Positions 6,036 to 7,100 of a stretch of 7,100 nt of DNA are shown here, piece after piece. This DNA is from Acidobacteriota bacterium (GTDB lineage Bacteria; Acidobacteriota; UBA4820; DSQY01): assembly GCA_022759065.1 (NCBI GenBank), contig JAEMPZ010000237.1:1-7100 (forward strand). The letters run 5' to 3'. Made by a program: the position numbers and the translations under genes. The notes below the pieces were generated by a model. That model did not search any database and was not told where the DNA came from. It was given only the letters and a program-made list of their open reading frames with translations. How positions within the stretch are numbered: position 1 is the stretch's first letter; each line of letters begins with the position of its first letter.

Positions 6036-6817
6036 TTGACACTCTCCTTCGTAGATTCAATATCTAGAACCATTCCATCATAGGCTGGCTCAACTCCAGG
6101 AGGCAGTGCTTTTGCCAGTTCAGCGTAATCCAGTTCGTGTCCCATGTGGATGAGGAAGGTGCGGCGCGGGCGGGCCGCTTCCGTCACGGCGAGCGCTTCT
6201 CCAACCGTCATGTGAGTCGGGTGTTCGGGGCTGTATCTAAGGGCGTTTATGACAAGCACGTCGAGGCCAGAGAGCGCTTGCAGCGTTTCTGGGGGAACCC
6301 GCTTGCAATCAGTAAGGTAAGCGAACCCGTCCATCCTATATCCCGTAACCGGCATTGAACCGTGATCCCCTTGAAGCGGAACCACGCGAAGGCCCAGCAG
6401 GTCAAACGGCCCGGTTATAGCCTTGGGGTCTATCTTTGGGCGGCCTCCCCCTTCGGGGATGTCGGCAAAGACGTACCAAAAGGTCTTTCGTATGCCTTCG
6501 AGGGTTTCTTCCGTCCCGTAGACCGGTATTTGAGCCCGCTGGCGGTAGGCAAAAACCCGCGTGTCGTCCAAACCGAAGATGTGGTCGGCGTGATGGTGGG
6601 TATACAAAATCGCGTCAATTTTCCTGATCTTGTAACGAAGGGCCTGCTGGCGGAAATCGCTTGAGGTGTCTATAAGTATGGAGGCGCCCCGGTGCTGGAT
6701 CCAGATGGATTGCCTCAAGCGCTGGTTCCTTGGGTCCGTGGAGAGACACACCTTGCAACCGCATCCTATGATTGGTACCCCGGTGGAAGTGCCCGTGCCT
6801 AAAAAAGTCACCCGCAT
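6032..6817 (-). CDS. Metallo-beta-lactamase-fold hydrolase, PhnP-like phosphodiesterase
   Basis: The product (261 aa) is an MBL-fold metallohydrolase closest in layout to PhnP, the phosphoribosyl cyclic phosphate phosphodiesterase. The N-terminus 'FLGTGTSTGVP' is followed by a CxCxxC cluster (Cys19, Cys21, Cys24) like the structural zinc site of PhnP. The active-site HxHxDH is 'HHHADH' (His74, His76, Asp78, His79). Further ligands are His152 ('QGDHG'), Asp170 ('LTD') and His224, and His227 is placed to complete the structural zinc site ('HMGH'). ATG 6817 is chosen because GGAG lies 5 nt upstream (6823-6826). The frame is open for 34 more codons upstream, but that part has no MBL character. 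No phosphonate (phn) gene is nearby, so the natural substrate is unknown. It overlaps the downstream dehydrogenase by 4 nt. Confidence 0.9.
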   Translation of the reverse strand: MRVTFLGTGTSTGVPIIGCGCKVCLSTDPRNQRLRQSIWIQHRGASILIDTSSDFRQQALRYKIRKIDAILYTHHHADHIFGLDDTRVFAYRQRAQIPVYGTEETLEGIRKTFWYVFADIPEGGGRPKIDPKAITGPFDLLGLRVVPLQGDHGSMPVTGYRMDGFAYLTDCKRVPPETLQALSGLDVLVINALRYSPEHPTHMTVGEALAVTEAARPRRTFLIHMGHELDYAELAKALPPGVEPAYDGMVLDIESTKESVK

Positions 6818-6835
6818 AACATCTCCCCAAAAATA

Positions 6836-6841
6836 ATGATA
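6836..6841 (-). promoter_or_regulatory. Possible -10 element for the hydrolase-dehydrogenase operon
   Basis: On the minus strand TATCAT (two mismatches to TATAAT) lies about 19 bp before the hydrolase start, in a local AT-rich patch. No -35 hexamer stands at a normal distance: the 17-bp-spaced position is CCCCCA, and a TTGGGG lies 24 bp away. This is a weak assignment based mainly on position. Confidence 0.22.
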
Positions 6842-6863
6842 ACACTCTTCTGCCCATATGGGG

Positions 6864-6891
6864 GACCCCAATCCCGTGACCCCGATCCCGC
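6864..6891. repeat. Tandem duplication of a 14-bp unit
   Basis: GACCCCAATCCCGT (6864-6877) is followed directly by GACCCCGATCCCGC (6878-6891), with 12 of 14 positions identical. The repeat lies upstream of the hydrolase gene and of its possible -10, where a protein-binding site could be, but no known operator matches. Confidence 0.5.
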
Positions 6892-6986
6892 CGCTATGGA
6901 ACTGGAACGGAGCCTTCAAATGTTGATGAACACGCCGTTTAGCCCAAATGGACGTTCACCCACAAGGGATTGGGGAGCCATCGCCC

Positions 6987-7001
6987 CCGGATTGAATCCG
7001 G
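6987..7001. repeat. Perfect inverted repeat CCGGATT-G-AATCCGG
   Basis: Two 7-bp arms flank a single base. As RNA the loop would be too tight without opening a pair or two, so as DNA it may be an operator-like palindrome. Outer bases CGCCC (6983-6987) and GGGCG (7009-7013) can also pair, extending the structure around it, although C6987 cannot be in both pairings. Confidence 0.45.
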
Positions 7002-7026
7002 TGGAAGAGGGCGCCCAAGAGGGGCA

Positions 7027-7054
7027 AGTATGAAGTATGAGTTAGGAAGGATGA
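7027..7054. repeat. Heptad tract near the right edge
   Basis: AGTATGA occurs twice in tandem (7027-7033, 7034-7040), followed in register by GTTAGGA and AGGATGA (7041-7047, 7048-7054). The first two units are identical and the others are degenerate. It has the same 7-bp period as the tracts at 635-655 and 5237-5264 but a different unit sequence. Confidence 0.55.
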
Positions 7055-7100
7055 ATTAACGAAAAGAAGATGCGCCGGGCCTTGCTATTGGAGAGAATTG

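Larger units (their letters stand above)
6818..7100. other. 283-bp region without a convincing gene at the right end
   Basis: No frame here has a good ribosome-binding site plus protein-like composition. The region holds the leader of the minus-strand operon, a 14-bp tandem duplication (6864-6891), a perfect 10-bp inverted repeat CCCCAATCCC/GGGATTGGGG (6866-6875, 6966-6975), a TGAAC/GTTCA pair (6927-6931, 6954-6958), a 15-bp near-palindrome (6987-7001) flanked by CGCCC and GGGCG, and a heptad tract (7027-7054). The density of paired elements would suit a structured untranslated RNA or a small repeat element, but I recognise no known family. Confidence 0.45.

Noticed and set aside
6818..6919. 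34-residue N-terminal extension of the MBL-fold hydrolase
   Set aside because: The MBL fold begins at 'MRVTFLGTGTS', which has a well-spaced ribosome-binding site, and the extension crosses the likely promoter region.
6836..7033. A 65-codon plus-strand frame in the right-hand spacer
   Set aside because: It runs through the short repeats and the minus-strand leader, has no ribosome-binding site and has Pro/Gly-rich composition without domain features.
7070..7100. Possible start of a plus-strand gene (ATG 7070, reading MRRALLLERI)
   Set aside because: Only ten codons are visible, and the best purine tract AGGAAGG is 19 nt away, too far for a normal ribosome-binding site.
1..7100. CRISPR array, insertion sequence or tRNA-borne integrated element
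   Set aside because: There are no regularly spaced identical repeats, no transposase or integrase motif, and I found no duplicate of the tRNA 3' end elsewhere in the window.

Overview
The window is a GC-rich bacterial chromosomal segment. Every gene recognised here is a housekeeping or signalling gene of ordinary bacterial type. Coding frames favour G or C at the third codon position, Shine-Dalgarno sites are clear, and GTG and TTG starts are used beside ATG. ScpB, an RluB-type pseudouridine synthase, HisC and a soluble multi-PAS kinase-like protein suggest a free-living bacterium, probably Gram-negative and uncultured. I cannot name the phylum from sequence alone. I see no phage, transposon, CRISPR or integrase gene.

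Left part (1-751): the window opens in a reading frame interrupted by a TAA at 66-68. Beyond it the frame continues to 437 and encodes a beta-rich domain resembling macroglobulin MG2/bacterial Ig folds. A complete tRNA-Val(UAC) with encoded CCA follows at 559-633. The spacer after it holds three near-identical heptamers, an imperfect long stem and a likely -10 element for the next gene.

Central plus-strand operon (752-5218): scpB (TTG start), rluB, hisC and a PAS-repeat sensor protein are packed tightly (11-nt overlap, 4-nt overlap, 27-nt gap). The products are a condensin accessory subunit, a 23S rRNA pseudouridine synthase, histidinol-phosphate aminotransferase and a three-PAS histidine-kinase-like protein. 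The sensor is the most unusual gene: its H-box aligns well with the family, but Arg replaces the phosphoacceptor His and Gln replaces the next Glu, while most of the ATP-binding domain remains. It looks like a pseudo-kinase or an inactive remnant.

Right part (5219-7100): a convergent two-gene minus-strand operon encodes a PhnP-like metallo-beta-lactamase-fold phosphodiesterase and, overlapping it by 4 nt (ATGA), a FabG-like short-chain dehydrogenase. Upstream of it, 283 nt carry no convincing gene but do hold short tandem and inverted repeats.

Three separate intergenic spacers (635-655, 5237-5264, 7027-7054) contain short degenerate arrays with a 7-bp period and different unit sequences. No gene explains this recurring feature. 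I see no clear new defence or mobile system. The best leads are the His-less kinase, the heptad spacers, the interrupted first frame and the structured region at the right end.
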